In this document: piece after piece, positions 8,322 to 17,171 of the stretch
Numbering within the stretch: the first letter of the stretch is position 1
How the letters are laid out: the number at the start of each line of letters is the position of its first letter
From: Rhodoplanes serenus
Lineage (GTDB): Bacteria > Pseudomonadota > Alphaproteobacteria > Rhizobiales > Xanthobacteraceae
Assembly (NCBI GenBank): GCA_945893145.1
Contig: CAMDDZ010000005.1
Coordinates: 1 to 64,000, forward strand
DNA: 64,000 nt
Reading direction: 5' to 3'
Translations under genes and position numbers: made by a program
The notes under the pieces: generated by a model
Seen by the model: the letters and a program-made list of their open reading frames with translations, nothing else
Told to the model about the DNA's origin: nothing
The model's database searches: none

Positions 8322-9071
8322 ATGAAACGAAGCTTTGGGATGGTTGCGCTCGCTGGCTTGCTGTCATTGCCGGTCGCGGCATCTGCAACCGCCGCCGAGA
8401 TACGCCTGATCTGCTCCAACGCGTTGCACTCCGTGATGGTGGAGCTCGGCCCGCAGTTCGAGAAAGCGACCGGCCACAAGCTCATCGTCACCTATGGGTC
8501 GACCGGCCCGCTGAAGGAGCAGATCGACAAGGGCGCTGCGTTCGATCTGACAATCCTTGGTCCGGCCGCCATCGACGACCTGATCAAGCAGGGCAAGGCC
8601 GCAGCCGCCACCCGCGTCGAGGTCGCGCGATCCGGTATGGGTGTCGCCATTCGCAAAGGCGCGCCGAAGCCTGATCTTGGCTCAACGGATGCGTTCAAGC
8701 GCGCGCTGCTGAACGCCAAATCGATCGCCTACAGCGACACCGGCCTGACCGGCACATACATCAAGGGCCTGGTCCAACGTCTCGGCATTGCCGACGAGCT
8801 CAAATCCAAAGTCGTCAACGGCCGCGGCGCCGAGACGGTTGGCCAGGGCAAGGCCGAACTCGGCATCACCCAGATCAGTGAAATCCTGCCCGTGGCAGGC
8901 GCTGAGCTCGCCGGCCCGCTGCCGCCCGAACTGCAGAGCTACACCGTGTTTCCGGCCGCGGTTGCGACCGCGGCGCAGCAAACCGATGCCGCCAAGGACC
9001 TGCTCAAGTTCTTGGGCTCACCGGAGGCCGCCAAGGTGATCCGGTCGCACGGGCTCGAACCGCGGGGCTGA
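8322..9071 (+). CDS. ModA-type extracellular solute-binding protein
   Basis: 249 residues with a cleavable signal (MKRSFGMVALAGLLSLPVAASATAAE). The mature protein is a type 2 periplasmic binding fold like ModA: ICSNALHSVMVELGPQFEKATGH, TYGSTGPLKEQIDKGAAFDL and GKAELGITQISEILP are typical. The family binds molybdate, tungstate or other anions. No permease or ATPase gene is adjacent, so it is an orphan binding protein whose ligand is unknown; such orphans in this group can bind small organic acids. Confidence 0.75.
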   Translation: MKRSFGMVALAGLLSLPVAASATAAEIRLICSNALHSVMVELGPQFEKATGHKLIVTYGSTGPLKEQIDKGAAFDLTILGPAAIDDLIKQGKAAAATRVEVARSGMGVAIRKGAPKPDLGSTDAFKRALLNAKSIAYSDTGLTGTYIKGLVQRLGIADELKSKVVNGRGAETVGQGKAELGITQISEILPVAGAELAGPLPPELQSYTVFPAAVATAAQQTDAAKDLLKFLGSPEAAKVIRSHGLEPRG

Positions 9072-9092
9072 ACCCTCTTTAGTTTAATAAGG

Positions 9093-10487
9093 TCACGCCG
9101 CCAGCGCGTGCAGGATACGCGCCCAGCTCCGTGTCCCCTTGTGGAATGAGGTCAGGTCGTACTTCTCGTTGGGCGAATGCACCCGGTCGTCGTCGAGCGC
9201 GAAGCCGACCATCAGCGAGTCCATTCCAAGCACGGACTTGAAGTCGCCGACGATCGGGATCGACCCGCCGGCGCCGACCGTCACCGCCTTCTTGCCCCAC
9301 TCGGCGGCGAGCGCGGCGCGCGCCTTATCCAATGCCGGATTGTCGAATTCGAGCTGGAGTGCGGACGAATCCGCGAAATTGGCAAATTCAACCGTGCAAT
9401 CGGCAGGCAGCCGCGCCCGCACGAAGGCACGGAAGGCCTCGCGGATCTTCTTCGGGTCCTGCTGCCCCACGAGGCGGAACGAAACCTTCGCCGAGGCCTT
9501 GGCCGGCAGCACGGTCTTCGCCCCCTCCCCGGTGTAACCGCCGATCATGCCGTTGATCTCGGCGGTCGGCCGGGTGGTGATCTGCTCGATCAACATGCGG
9601 TCCTTTTCACCGGCCGGGACCTTCAGCCCGACCTGGCCGAGGAATTTCTCAGCCGTCAGATTGAGGCCCGCGAGGTCGGCCTTGATGTCGGCCGGCAACT
9701 CCTTCACGCCGTCGTAGAATCCCGGGATGGTGACGCGGCCCTGCTCGTCGTGCATCGCCGCCAAAATCTTGCTCAGCACGCGCAACGGATTTTGCGCCGC
9801 GCCGCCGAACAGGCCGGAATGCAGATCGCGGTCGGCGCAGGTGAGCTTGACGTCCTCATAAACCAGACCGCGCAGCGATGTCGTGATCGACGGCGTCCGG
9901 GCGTCCCACATTCCGGTGTCACACACCAGCGCGAGGTCGAGCTTGAACTCCTCGGCGTTGTCTTTGACGAAGCCGAACAGATTTTTCGAGCCGCATTCTT
10001 CCTCGCCTTCAATCATCATGGTGATCGGCAGCGGCAGCGAACCCGTCACAGCCTTGTAGGCGCGGCACGCCTCGATGAAGGTCATGGCCTGGCCTTTGTC
10101 GTCGCAGGCGCCGCGCGCAACGATGATTTTCCGCCCATCGGGCAGCGTGTCGATCCGCGGCTCGAACGGCGGGGTGCTCCAAAGATCAAGCGGATCAACC
10201 GGTTGAACGTCGTAATGGCCGTAAAACAGCACCCGCGGAGCGCCACCTTTGGCAGCGCCATTGTGGCTTTTCCCGATCACCACCGGATGGCCTTCGGTCG
10301 GCCGCACATCGACCGAGAAGCCGATGCTGCGCAGATCGCTCGCCACGAACTCCGCAGCCTCCCGGCAATGATTTTTGTAGGCCGGATCGGTGGAGATCGA
10401 CTGGATCCGCAGTAGCGCAAACAGGCGCTCGAGACTCTTGTCGAGATCGCGGTCGATGCGATCGAGCACCGCGTCAAGTTGGCTCAT
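9093..10487 (-). CDS. M20 family dipeptidase
   Basis: 464 residues, the length of the carnosinase-like/ArgE-DapE M20 subgroup. Zinc-site motifs are visible: FYGHYDVQPVDPLDLW, GACDDKGQ (bridging Asp), the catalytic MMIEGEEECGS, and VCDTGMWD. The middle region holds the dimerisation insert beginning LRGLVYEDVKLTCADRDLHSG. The enzyme would cleave dipeptides or related amide compounds in the cytosol. It is a single gene; an inverted repeat lies just upstream at 10503. Confidence 0.85.
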   Translation of the reverse strand: MSQLDAVLDRIDRDLDKSLERLFALLRIQSISTDPAYKNHCREAAEFVASDLRSIGFSVDVRPTEGHPVVIGKSHNGAAKGGAPRVLFYGHYDVQPVDPLDLWSTPPFEPRIDTLPDGRKIIVARGACDDKGQAMTFIEACRAYKAVTGSLPLPITMMIEGEEECGSKNLFGFVKDNAEEFKLDLALVCDTGMWDARTPSITTSLRGLVYEDVKLTCADRDLHSGLFGGAAQNPLRVLSKILAAMHDEQGRVTIPGFYDGVKELPADIKADLAGLNLTAEKFLGQVGLKVPAGEKDRMLIEQITTRPTAEINGMIGGYTGEGAKTVLPAKASAKVSFRLVGQQDPKKIREAFRAFVRARLPADCTVEFANFADSSALQLEFDNPALDKARAALAAEWGKKAVTVGAGGSIPIVGDFKSVLGMDSLMVGFALDDDRVHSPNEKYDLTSFHKGTRSWARILHALAA

Positions 10488-10830
10488 GCTTGGCTCCTTG
10501 GGCTAGTTACAAACTAGCAATCGTTCCGAACCGTGGAAAGCATACGACAAGACAGCGGCGGGATGTCTGCGGCACACACCGCACCGTCGCTCTCTACCTC
10601 GGTTTCGATTTGCAATCGCGCCGCGGTTCCGACGCGGGTGACGATGCGCCGTCAGATGAATTCATTCGCAACGATGTCGCGCGCCAGTTTCGCCGCAGAT
10701 AACTTCATCCGCGCGCACGCGAATGTTCGCGACTGTGGTCGCGTTGCAACATTAGACCGCTTGTGTTCCTCCGACGCAGTGCTAATGATTGTGAAGGCGC
10801 GCCGTTGTGCGGTGTTAGGGGCGTGGGGCC
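10488..10830. other. 343-bp intergenic region
   Basis: Between the divergent dipeptidase and DUF2267-like genes. It holds one clear inverted repeat (listed separately) near the dipeptidase start. No open frame of convincing codon use, tRNA or terminator was seen in the remainder, and it must carry the promoters of both flanking genes. Confidence 0.5.
10503..10517. promoter_or_regulatory. inverted repeat, candidate operator of the dipeptidase gene
   Basis: CTAGTT-ACA-AACTAG is a perfect 6+3+6 inverted repeat ending 16 bp upstream of the dipeptidase ATG. It has no T-run and too short a stem to be a terminator. Position and symmetry fit a dimeric repressor site. The tetranucleotide CTAG, usually scarce in such genomes, appears twice. 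Confidence 0.35.
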
Positions 10831-11184
10831 ATGGACGAACTTGTCGAACGTCTCGTCGCCAATGTAGGCGTCGAACGTGCGGTCGCCGAAAAGGCGGTGG
10901 GGATTATCCTCGCCTTCCTGCTCAAGGAAGGACCGGCTGACAAAGTCCAAAATCTCATCAACCAGCTTCCGGGTGCCGAGGCCGCTGTGCAAGCAGCGGC
11001 GAATGGCGGCTTCGGTATGGGCGGCATCATGGGCGTCGGCACCAAGTTGATGGCGATCGGTCTCGGCATGGGGCAGATGCAGGGCGTCACCCGCGAAATC
11101 ATTGCATTCTCCCGCGAAAAGGCCGGTGAGGATGCGGTCGGCGAGATCGTCAGCTCGATCCCCGGCCTCGGCCAATTCATTTGA
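10831..11184 (+). CDS. small conserved protein, DUF2267/DUF2780-like
   Basis: 117 residues. The N-terminal half is helical (MDELVERLVANVGVERAVAEKAVGI), a glycine/methionine-rich loop lies in the middle (GGFGMGGIMGVGTKLM), and the C-terminus ends EDAVGEIVSSIPGLGQFI. The arrangement resembles DUF2267/DUF2780 proteins, which have no assigned function. It is followed after 10 bp by the DUF4332 gene, so the pair is likely co-transcribed. A G-rich stretch (TAGGGGCGTGGGG) precedes the ATG as ribosome site. Confidence 0.65.
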   Translation: MDELVERLVANVGVERAVAEKAVGIILAFLLKEGPADKVQNLINQLPGAEAAVQAAANGGFGMGGIMGVGTKLMAIGLGMGQMQGVTREIIAFSREKAGEDAVGEIVSSIPGLGQFI

Positions 11185-11194
11185 CGGTTCGATC

Positions 11195-11602
11195 ATGACT
11201 TATCCGATTACGGACATTGCCGGTGTTGACGAGGATGTCGCCTCCAGACTGAAAGAGGCCGGCATCCGCACGACCGAAGGACTGCTGGAAGCGGCCAAAA
11301 GCCCAAAGGACCGCCAGCAACTCGCTGCCCAGACCGGCATCGACGAAAAGCGCATCCTGCGCTGGGCCAATATGGCCGACCGGATGCGGATCAAGGGCAT
11401 CGGCGAAGACTATGCCAATCTGTTGCAGGCGGCCGGCGTCGATACGGTCAAGGAATTGAAGTACCGCAACCCGGCCAAGCTCGCCAAAGCGATGAAAGAC
11501 GCCAACGCCAAGCGCAAACTGGTCCGCGTGCTGCCCTCCGACCAGGCCGTGGTGCGCTGGATCGAGCGCGCCAAGAAGCTCCAGCTCAAGATCACCTATT
11601 AG
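11195..11602 (+). CDS. DUF4332 (helix-hairpin-helix) protein
   Basis: 135 residues made of two tandem helix-hairpin-helix-like repeats: ITDIAGVDEDVASRLKEAGIRT near the start and RIKGIGEDYANLLQAAGVDT near residue 70. Each is followed by a helical pair. This is the DUF4332 pattern, presumed to contact nucleic acid or act as a scaffold. The ATG at 11195 is 10 bp after the upstream stop. Function unknown; co-transcription with the preceding small gene is likely. Confidence 0.75.
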   Translation: MTYPITDIAGVDEDVASRLKEAGIRTTEGLLEAAKSPKDRQQLAAQTGIDEKRILRWANMADRMRIKGIGEDYANLLQAAGVDTVKELKYRNPAKLAKAMKDANAKRKLVRVLPSDQAVVRWIERAKKLQLKITY

Positions 11603-11684
11603 ACGGCTTAGACTGCCGCCTCGGCCTGCCCCGCCGACTGGCCTCACGCTTGACACCCCCTGCTAGACCGCGCAAAGCGACCCT

Positions 11685-12536
11685 ATGAGCATGACCCGCC
11701 GCTCATATGCCGCGGCCGAAGGGCTCGATCCGCTCGGCCGGTTGCTCGCCCAGCAGCGCACGGTCGTGATGGGGGTGCTCAATGTCACCCCGGATTCCTT
11801 CTCCGACGGCGGCCAGTTCACCAATCCGGATATCGCCATCGCACATGCGAGGCAGATGGCCGCTGAGGGCGCCGACATCCTCGACATCGGCGGGGAGTCC
11901 ACCCGTCCCTATACGGGAATGACGCCGGTCTCGGTCGACGACGAGATGGCGCGCCTGCAGCCGGTGCTGCCCGCGGTCATTGGGCTCGGAGTGCCGGTGT
12001 CGATCGACACCATCAAGGCCAAGGTGGCGGCCTGGGCGCTCGGGCTCGGCGCGGCAATCGTCAACGACATCTGGGGCCTGCAACGCGATCCCGACATGGC
12101 GCGGGTCACCGCCGACCACAATGTGCCGGTCATCATCATGCACAACCGGGAGGCAGCCGATCCCGCCATCGACATCGTTGCGGACGTAACGGCTTTCTTC
12201 GCCCGTTCGCTCGACATCGCGGCGCGCGCCGGCATCGCGAACGACAAGATCGTGCTCGATCCCGGCATCGGCTTCGGCAAGACCCCCGAGCAGAGCATGA
12301 CCTGCATCGCCCGGCTCGACGCCTGGAAGCAATTCGGCCGCCCTCTGCTGGTCGGCGCCTCGCGCAAGCGCTTCATCAATAGCGTGGTGCCGACCGAACC
12401 CGGCCAGCGGCTGCCCGGATCGCTGGCTGCCCATCTGATCGCGGTCGAGAACGGCGCGGCCATGATCCGCACCCACGACGTGGCCGAGACCGCCCAGGCG
12501 CTCCGCGTCGCCGCCGCCATCCGGAGCGCAAAATGA
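11685..12536 (+). CDS. folP: dihydropteroate synthase
   Basis: 283 residues; joins p-aminobenzoate to hydroxymethyl-dihydropterin diphosphate in folate synthesis (the sulfonamide target). Diagnostic sequences are MGVLNVTPDSFSDGG (pterin/phosphate loop), DIGGESTRP, and the late GASRKRFI loop with its Lys and Arg. The TIM-barrel length is normal. Its last codons overlap the folB start as ATGA at 12533. Cytoplasmic, first gene of a folP-folB-folK operon. Confidence 0.95.
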   Translation: MSMTRRSYAAAEGLDPLGRLLAQQRTVVMGVLNVTPDSFSDGGQFTNPDIAIAHARQMAAEGADILDIGGESTRPYTGMTPVSVDDEMARLQPVLPAVIGLGVPVSIDTIKAKVAAWALGLGAAIVNDIWGLQRDPDMARVTADHNVPVIIMHNREAADPAIDIVADVTAFFARSLDIAARAGIANDKIVLDPGIGFGKTPEQSMTCIARLDAWKQFGRPLLVGASRKRFINSVVPTEPGQRLPGSLAAHLIAVENGAAMIRTHDVAETAQALRVAAAIRSAK

Positions 12537-12901
12537 CCGACCGAGTCTTCGTCACCGGCCTCGCGTTGCACGCCTATCATGGCGTGATGCAGCACGAGGC
12601 TAAGGTCGGGCAGAGCTTCCGGCTCGACCTTGTGCTGGATATTGATCTGACCCAGGCGTCGCGCTCCGACAAACTCGCCGACACTGTAGGCTACGACCAG
12701 GTGGTGGACGTGGCGAGCCGCACCTTCTGTGCCCGGCGCTACCGGCTGGTCGAGGCCGCGGCCGGCGCGGTCGCGGACGGTATCCTCGATCGTTTTCCGC
12801 AAGTGTCCGCCGTGCGGGTTACCATCCACAAGCCGCACGCCCCGATTGCCGCGACCTTCGACGACGTCGGCGTGTCGATCCTGCGCCAGCGTCATGGCTG
12901 A
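12533..12901 (+). CDS. folB: dihydroneopterin aldolase
   Basis: 122 residues, standard for FolB, which converts dihydroneopterin to hydroxymethyl-dihydropterin and glycolaldehyde. VFVTGLALHAYHGVMQHEAKVGQSFRL is the family's opening strand-helix with the conserved HGV and E residues; TVGYDQVVDV and VRVTIHKPHAPI follow. It overlaps folP by 4 bp and folK by 8 bp, so three consecutive pterin steps are translationally coupled. Confidence 0.93.
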   Translation: MTDRVFVTGLALHAYHGVMQHEAKVGQSFRLDLVLDIDLTQASRSDKLADTVGYDQVVDVASRTFCARRYRLVEAAAGAVADGILDRFPQVSAVRVTIHKPHAPIAATFDDVGVSILRQRHG

Positions 12902-13412
12902 GGTTGTGGTCGCGTTCGGGGGTAACGTCGGCGGCGAGCGGCATGTCCGCGACCGGCTAGACCGCGCCATCGGCATCCTGTGCGACGGCATCGACGTAAC
13001 GCTGCTGGCCCGCTCGTCCGACTACCGCACGCCGCCCTGGGGCGTCACCGAGCAGCCACCCTTCGTCAATTGCATCGTCATCGCCTCGACCGAACTGTCG
13101 CCGCCCGCGCTGCTCGAACGTGCCCAGGAGACAGAACGGCAGTTCGGCCGCGACCGTGCTGGCGAACAGCGCTGGGGGCCGCGCACCCTGGACATCGACC
13201 TGATCACCTATGACGACATCACCAAAACCACGCCGATGCTCACGCTGCCCCACCCGCGTGCGCTGGAACGCGCTTTCGTCCTCATGCCGCTCGCAGAGCT
13301 CGCGCCCGACGCCCGCATCCTCGGCGTGCGCGTCAGGGACGCGCTGGCGCGGCTCGACACCGCCGGCATCGAGAAGCTGCCGGCCCGTGACGGCAACATG
13401 CCACCCCGATAG
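12894..13412 (+). CDS. folK: hydroxymethyl-dihydropterin pyrophosphokinase
   Basis: 172 residues from the ATG at 12894. HPPK transfers diphosphate from ATP to 6-hydroxymethyl-dihydropterin. The signature RWGPRTLDIDLITYDD (metal-binding Asp pair) is intact, as are AFGGNVGGERHVRDRLDRAI at the N-terminus and LPHPRALERAFVLMPLAELAPD. It overlaps folB by 8 bp. Last gene of the folate operon. Confidence 0.93.
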   Translation: MAEVVVAFGGNVGGERHVRDRLDRAIGILCDGIDVTLLARSSDYRTPPWGVTEQPPFVNCIVIASTELSPPALLERAQETERQFGRDRAGEQRWGPRTLDIDLITYDDITKTTPMLTLPHPRALERAFVLMPLAELAPDARILGVRVRDALARLDTAGIEKLPARDGNMPPR

Positions 13413-13444
13413 GCTCCGTCGCGAAGACGCGAGGAACATCGTCG

Positions 13445-14533
13445 ATGAAGTTCGCCCATTTCTCCCATGTCTGGGGCAAGCCCAACATGACGGCGCATCA
13501 GCGCTACGAGCAATTGTGGCGTGAGCTCGATCTTTGCGACGAGCTTGGCTTCGATTTCAGCTTTTGCGTCGAGCACCACTTCCGGCCGGACGAAAGCTGG
13601 ATGTCGTCGCCCGCGCTTTACGCGATCGCGGGCGGCGCGCGAACCAAGCGGCTCCGCGTCGGCGCCATGGGCTTCGTGGTGCCGCTGCACCACCCGCTGC
13701 GGCTCGCCGAGGAAATCGCCATCGTCGACCAGATGCTCGGCGGGCGCTTCGAATGCGGCCTCGTGCCCGGCATCAGCCCCGGCTATTTCACGCCGTTCGG
13801 CATCGACTACAATTTCCGGAAATCGCCCACCTTCGAGTTCGTGCACTACCTTCGCGCCGCCTTCGGCGACAAGCAGCCGTTCTCGTTTGACGGCGAAAAC
13901 CACAAGACCGGCAGCGCCCTGCTCGCGGTCCAGCCGGTTCAGAAGCCCCATCCGCCGCTCTGGATGATGAGCCGCGATCCGCCGACGCTCGAATTCTGCG
14001 CCAAGGAGGGCGTCAACACCGGCTACTTCATCAACGCCCCGCGCCACGAGGTCCGGCCGCGCTACGAGAGATATCTGGCGGATTGGCAGAAGGCCGGCCA
14101 TCCGCGCAAGCCGAACATCGCCTACAGCACCGTCGTCTATGTGGACGAGACCGACAAGGCGGCGCTCGACAACGGCCTGTTCCGCGCCAGCCGGGCCTAT
14201 GAGGGCCTGCTGCCGCTGCCAGAGCCGGGCGAGACGTTCGAGGACCGCTTGAAAAAGCAGAAGGCGCGCTTCATCGCACGCGGCGAAATCGGCGCCTCCA
14301 ACATCGTCACGCGCATTTTCGAACCAGACTTCATCATGGAGAACGAGCTGGTCTTCATCGGGTCCGCGGACACCGTGGCAAAGAAGCTCCGCAAGGCCGC
14401 CGAGATTGGCTTCTTCAACACATTCATGGGCGAGTTCAACTTCGCCGACCTGCCGGAGGCCGAGCTCATGCGTTCGATCCGCCTGTTCGGCGAAAAGGTG
14501 ATCCCGGCGCTGCGCGGTTACGAGCCGTTCTGA
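13445..14533 (+). CDS. LLM class flavin-dependent oxidoreductase
   Basis: 362 residues of the bacterial luciferase-like monooxygenase superfamily (TIM barrel, FMN or F420). MKFAHFSHVWGKPN, ELGFDFSFCVEHHF (the common EHHF motif), VPLHHPLRLAEEIAIVDQMLGGRFECGL and PPLWMMSRDPPTLEFCAKEG fit the family closely. The partner reductase and substrate are unknown. GAGGAAC lies upstream of the ATG. It is convergent with the BUG gene. Confidence 0.85.
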   Translation: MKFAHFSHVWGKPNMTAHQRYEQLWRELDLCDELGFDFSFCVEHHFRPDESWMSSPALYAIAGGARTKRLRVGAMGFVVPLHHPLRLAEEIAIVDQMLGGRFECGLVPGISPGYFTPFGIDYNFRKSPTFEFVHYLRAAFGDKQPFSFDGENHKTGSALLAVQPVQKPHPPLWMMSRDPPTLEFCAKEGVNTGYFINAPRHEVRPRYERYLADWQKAGHPRKPNIAYSTVVYVDETDKAALDNGLFRASRAYEGLLPLPEPGETFEDRLKKQKARFIARGEIGASNIVTRIFEPDFIMENELVFIGSADTVAKKLRKAAEIGFFNTFMGEFNFADLPEAELMRSIRLFGEKVIPALRGYEPF

Positions 14534-14542
14534 CGCGCGGCG

Positions 14543-15547
14543 TCACTTCAGCATGTCGGCAACCTTGGCAACCACCGAAGCCGGCAGCTGGAAGGTGTCG
14601 CGGACGATCGCGTCCAATTCCTCACCACTGGCTGGATCGAGCATCATCTTGCGCTGCTCGGCCGCAGCAATGAAGTCGTTGTCGCGCAGCATGGCGGCGA
14701 ACGCCTTGCGCAGCGCCGCAAGCCGCTCGACCGGCACGTCAGGCGTGGTCAGGATCGAACGGCCGATCTCGCCGGTGCCGGCGACGGCGCGCAACACGGC
14801 TCGGCCTTCGTCATCGGTGCCGAGTTCAGGGAGCGCCGGCACGTTCGGCAACAGGCGGTGCCGCTTGAGCGCGGCCTGATAGAGGATGATCGCCTCGTTG
14901 TTGTGGACCCAGCCCGGGCGGCTGACCAGCATGCCGGGAAGCCCGTAGGCGCCCACGATATCGACCTCACCGCGCTCCATGGCGAGGTTGATCTCGGTCG
15001 TGCCCTTGTAGCCGCGCACCAGCTTGAACTTGGCGCCGGCGAATGCCGCCAGCGCCGACGGGAACATCACCGTGGTCGAGCCGCCGCCGGAGGCGCCGAC
15101 CGTGTATTCCTTCAGCCGGACATCCGCATAGGACTTGATGCCGCTGCGCGGCAGCGCCACGCCGGTGTCGATGTTGGTGACCGCCCGGCCGAGATAGCGG
15201 AAACGGGTGATGTCGAGTTTGGCGTCGCGCTTGACCACGTTATCGAGCGCAATGGTCTGGGCAAGGATGCCGAGCACCGTGCCGTCCTTCCGCGCCGCGT
15301 CGGCCATGAAATAAGCCAGCGCGAAACTCCCAGCTCCCGGCATGTTCTGCGGAATGATGGTCGGATTGCCCGGCAGATGCCGGGGCAGGAATTCGGCGAC
15401 CAAACGCGCGTAGAGATCGTAGCCGCCGCCCGGTCCGTAGCCGATCATCATCCGCATGGTCTTGCCGCGGTAGAAATCCTCAACCGGCTCGGCCTGCGCC
15501 GACACGACCGAAAACAACGCCAGCGCGATTGCGATGAGAGACTTCAT
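14543..15547 (-). CDS. TctC/BUG family periplasmic binding protein
   Basis: 334 residues from the ATG at 15547, which gives a clean signal peptide (MKSLIAIALALFSVVSAQAEP). The mature start VEDFYRGKTMRMMIGYGPGGGYDLYAR carries the family's GYGPGGGYD loop, then IIPQNMPGAGS. BUG proteins bind small carboxylates for tripartite tricarboxylate transporters; no tctA or tctB gene is nearby. The start overlaps the aldolase stop as ATGA, so binding protein and aldolase are co-expressed. Confidence 0.88.
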   Translation of the reverse strand: MKSLIAIALALFSVVSAQAEPVEDFYRGKTMRMMIGYGPGGGYDLYARLVAEFLPRHLPGNPTIIPQNMPGAGSFALAYFMADAARKDGTVLGILAQTIALDNVVKRDAKLDITRFRYLGRAVTNIDTGVALPRSGIKSYADVRLKEYTVGASGGGSTTVMFPSALAAFAGAKFKLVRGYKGTTEINLAMERGEVDIVGAYGLPGMLVSRPGWVHNNEAIILYQAALKRHRLLPNVPALPELGTDDEGRAVLRAVAGTGEIGRSILTTPDVPVERLAALRKAFAAMLRDNDFIAAAEQRKMMLDPASGEELDAIVRDTFQLPASVVAKVADMLK

Positions 15548-16332
15548 TCGGCGGCAAGCTCCTGCATCGTCTTCTTGCGCCACAGCTCCCATGGCCGCCG
15601 CGACGCCTTGAGCATAGCGTCGCTCGATGTGATCGCCTCGGCCTTGGTCATGAAATTGATCGGGCCGCCAATCGTCATGGCCTGGAGCTGCTGACGCGCG
15701 TTGATTTCGGTGTAGTAGGCACGGAACACGGCGTTGGGCAGCGACGGCGCCACCACCGAGTCGCCGTGACCGCGCATCAGCACGACGGCCGCCTCCTTAC
15801 CGAGCTTCTTCGCCAGATCCTTGCCAAGACTCGGCGTCAGGATCATCAGATCGGTGCCGTGGCCGGCGCATTTGCGGATTTCGAACAGCGGCGCGCCCAA
15901 ACCGAGGAATCCGGCGTTGTGCAGCAGCGGCCGCAGCTTCGCGCGGGTCACGGTGAACGGCACCACGGTCGGCGAATGGCTGTGCACCACCGCATTGACG
16001 TCGGGGCGCACCTTGTAGATTTCGCCGTGGATGAAGCGCTCGCGGTAAAGGAGTTTGTCCTCGTCGTCCTTGTGAACCGCCTGGCTGTCCAAATCGAGCG
16101 CCAGAATATCGGACGCCACCACGGACTCCGGAGCGATCGAACGTGAGATCAGGTAGCGCCTCGGGTTTTTCGGATCGCGCACGCTGACGTGGCCAAAGGC
16201 GTCGAGCACGTTGAGCCGAGCGAGCGTGCGGTTGGCGACAACCAGATCGTCGATCAGCTCGCGGTCGACTGTTGCGACGGAACCTGACACGCCCTTGAGT
16301 ACGGCACGGGACGCACGGATCATAGCGCTCAT
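15544..16332 (-). CDS. class II aldolase/adducin family protein
   Basis: 262 residues. A fuculose-aldolase-like zinc fold: VVANRTLARLNVLDAFGHVSVRDP (substrate-loop region), GEIYKVRPDVNAVVHSHSPTVVPF with the H-x-H metal pair, and VLMRGHGDSVVAP with the third His. Family members include L-fuculose-phosphate aldolase and several decarboxylases and dehydratases acting on small hydroxy or keto acids. It is coupled to a BUG binding protein, implying catabolism of an imported carboxylate. Precise substrate not determinable. Confidence 0.85.
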   Translation of the reverse strand: MSAMIRASRAVLKGVSGSVATVDRELIDDLVVANRTLARLNVLDAFGHVSVRDPKNPRRYLISRSIAPESVVASDILALDLDSQAVHKDDEDKLLYRERFIHGEIYKVRPDVNAVVHSHSPTVVPFTVTRAKLRPLLHNAGFLGLGAPLFEIRKCAGHGTDLMILTPSLGKDLAKKLGKEAAVVLMRGHGDSVVAPSLPNAVFRAYYTEINARQQLQAMTIGGPINFMTKAEAITSSDAMLKASRRPWELWRKKTMQELAAE

Positions 16333-16445
16333 GGATTGCCTTCTGGGACTCGCAGGGCTGGTTCAAAAACAGTCTAGTCCGCGAACTTGGCTGGGCGAAA
16401 GCCGCCATGTGCTATCGTCCACCCCGATCGCATTGGGACGCATCG

Positions 16446-17171
16446 ATGATCGAACAGGTTGCAGTCAAATCCTTCGACGGCCATGTGCTGGACGGGCATT
16501 TGTATCGTCCGCCCGCAACACCGGCGCCGGGTCTGGTGATGATCCCGGAGATCTACGGCATCACCCAACCGCTGCGCGAAACCGCGGCGCGTTTCGCCAG
16601 CGAGGGATTTGCGGTCCTGGTGCTGGAGATCTTCTCGCGCTTCCAGCGCGGTCTTGCGCTTGCTTACGACGAGGCCGGCCACCGGCAGGGCCGTGCCTAT
16701 CACGACGCCTTCGATTACGCAGTCGGCGTCAAAGATCTGCAAGCTGCCATTACGGTCCTGCGCGGGCGGCCGGAATGCAACGGCCGCGTCGGCGTGATCG
16801 GATATTGCCTCGGCGGCACGATGGCCTATCTCGCGGTCGCGCGCACCGATGCCGACGCGGCGGCTGGCTATTACGGGACCCGCATTCACAACTTCCTCGA
16901 CGACGCCAAGGCCATCGCTCATCCGCTGCTGCTGCATTTCGGCGAGCGCGATCACACCACGCCGCCGGAAATCATGGCGCGTATCGTGCCGGCGATTTCC
17001 GCCAACCCGCGCGTGGCGTGGCACGTCCACCCGAACGCTGTTCATGCGTTCGCCAACCACGGCAGACCCAACACCTATAACGCAACTGCGACCCGGCAGA
17101 CCGATGCGCGCACGCTCTCGTTTTTTCGGGAATGGCTCGATCCGGCGCGGCGGGCGAGTAGCGCGGCCTAA
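16446..17171 (+). CDS. dienelactone hydrolase family protein
   Basis: 241 residues from the ATG at 16446 (the in-frame start 13 codons earlier adds a non-family leader). Alpha/beta hydrolase with the dienelactone hydrolase nucleophile Cys in IGYCLGGTMAYL, an Asp region in LLLHFGERDHTTPPE, and the catalytic His in HVHPNAVHAFANHG. Such enzymes open lactones such as carboxymethylenebutenolide in aromatic degradation, or act as general esterases. It overlaps the convergent BUG gene by 4 bp. Confidence 0.85.
   Translation: MIEQVAVKSFDGHVLDGHLYRPPATPAPGLVMIPEIYGITQPLRETAARFASEGFAVLVLEIFSRFQRGLALAYDEAGHRQGRAYHDAFDYAVGVKDLQAAITVLRGRPECNGRVGVIGYCLGGTMAYLAVARTDADAAAGYYGTRIHNFLDDAKAIAHPLLLHFGERDHTTPPEIMARIVPAISANPRVAWHVHPNAVHAFANHGRPNTYNATATRQTDARTLSFFREWLDPARRASSAA

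Noticed and set aside
9177-10415. Long plus-strand open frame opposite the dipeptidase gene (412 codons)
   Set aside because: Mirror-frame shadow in high-GC DNA: Arg/His-rich, low-complexity product with no family motifs, fully antisense to a well-supported M20 gene.
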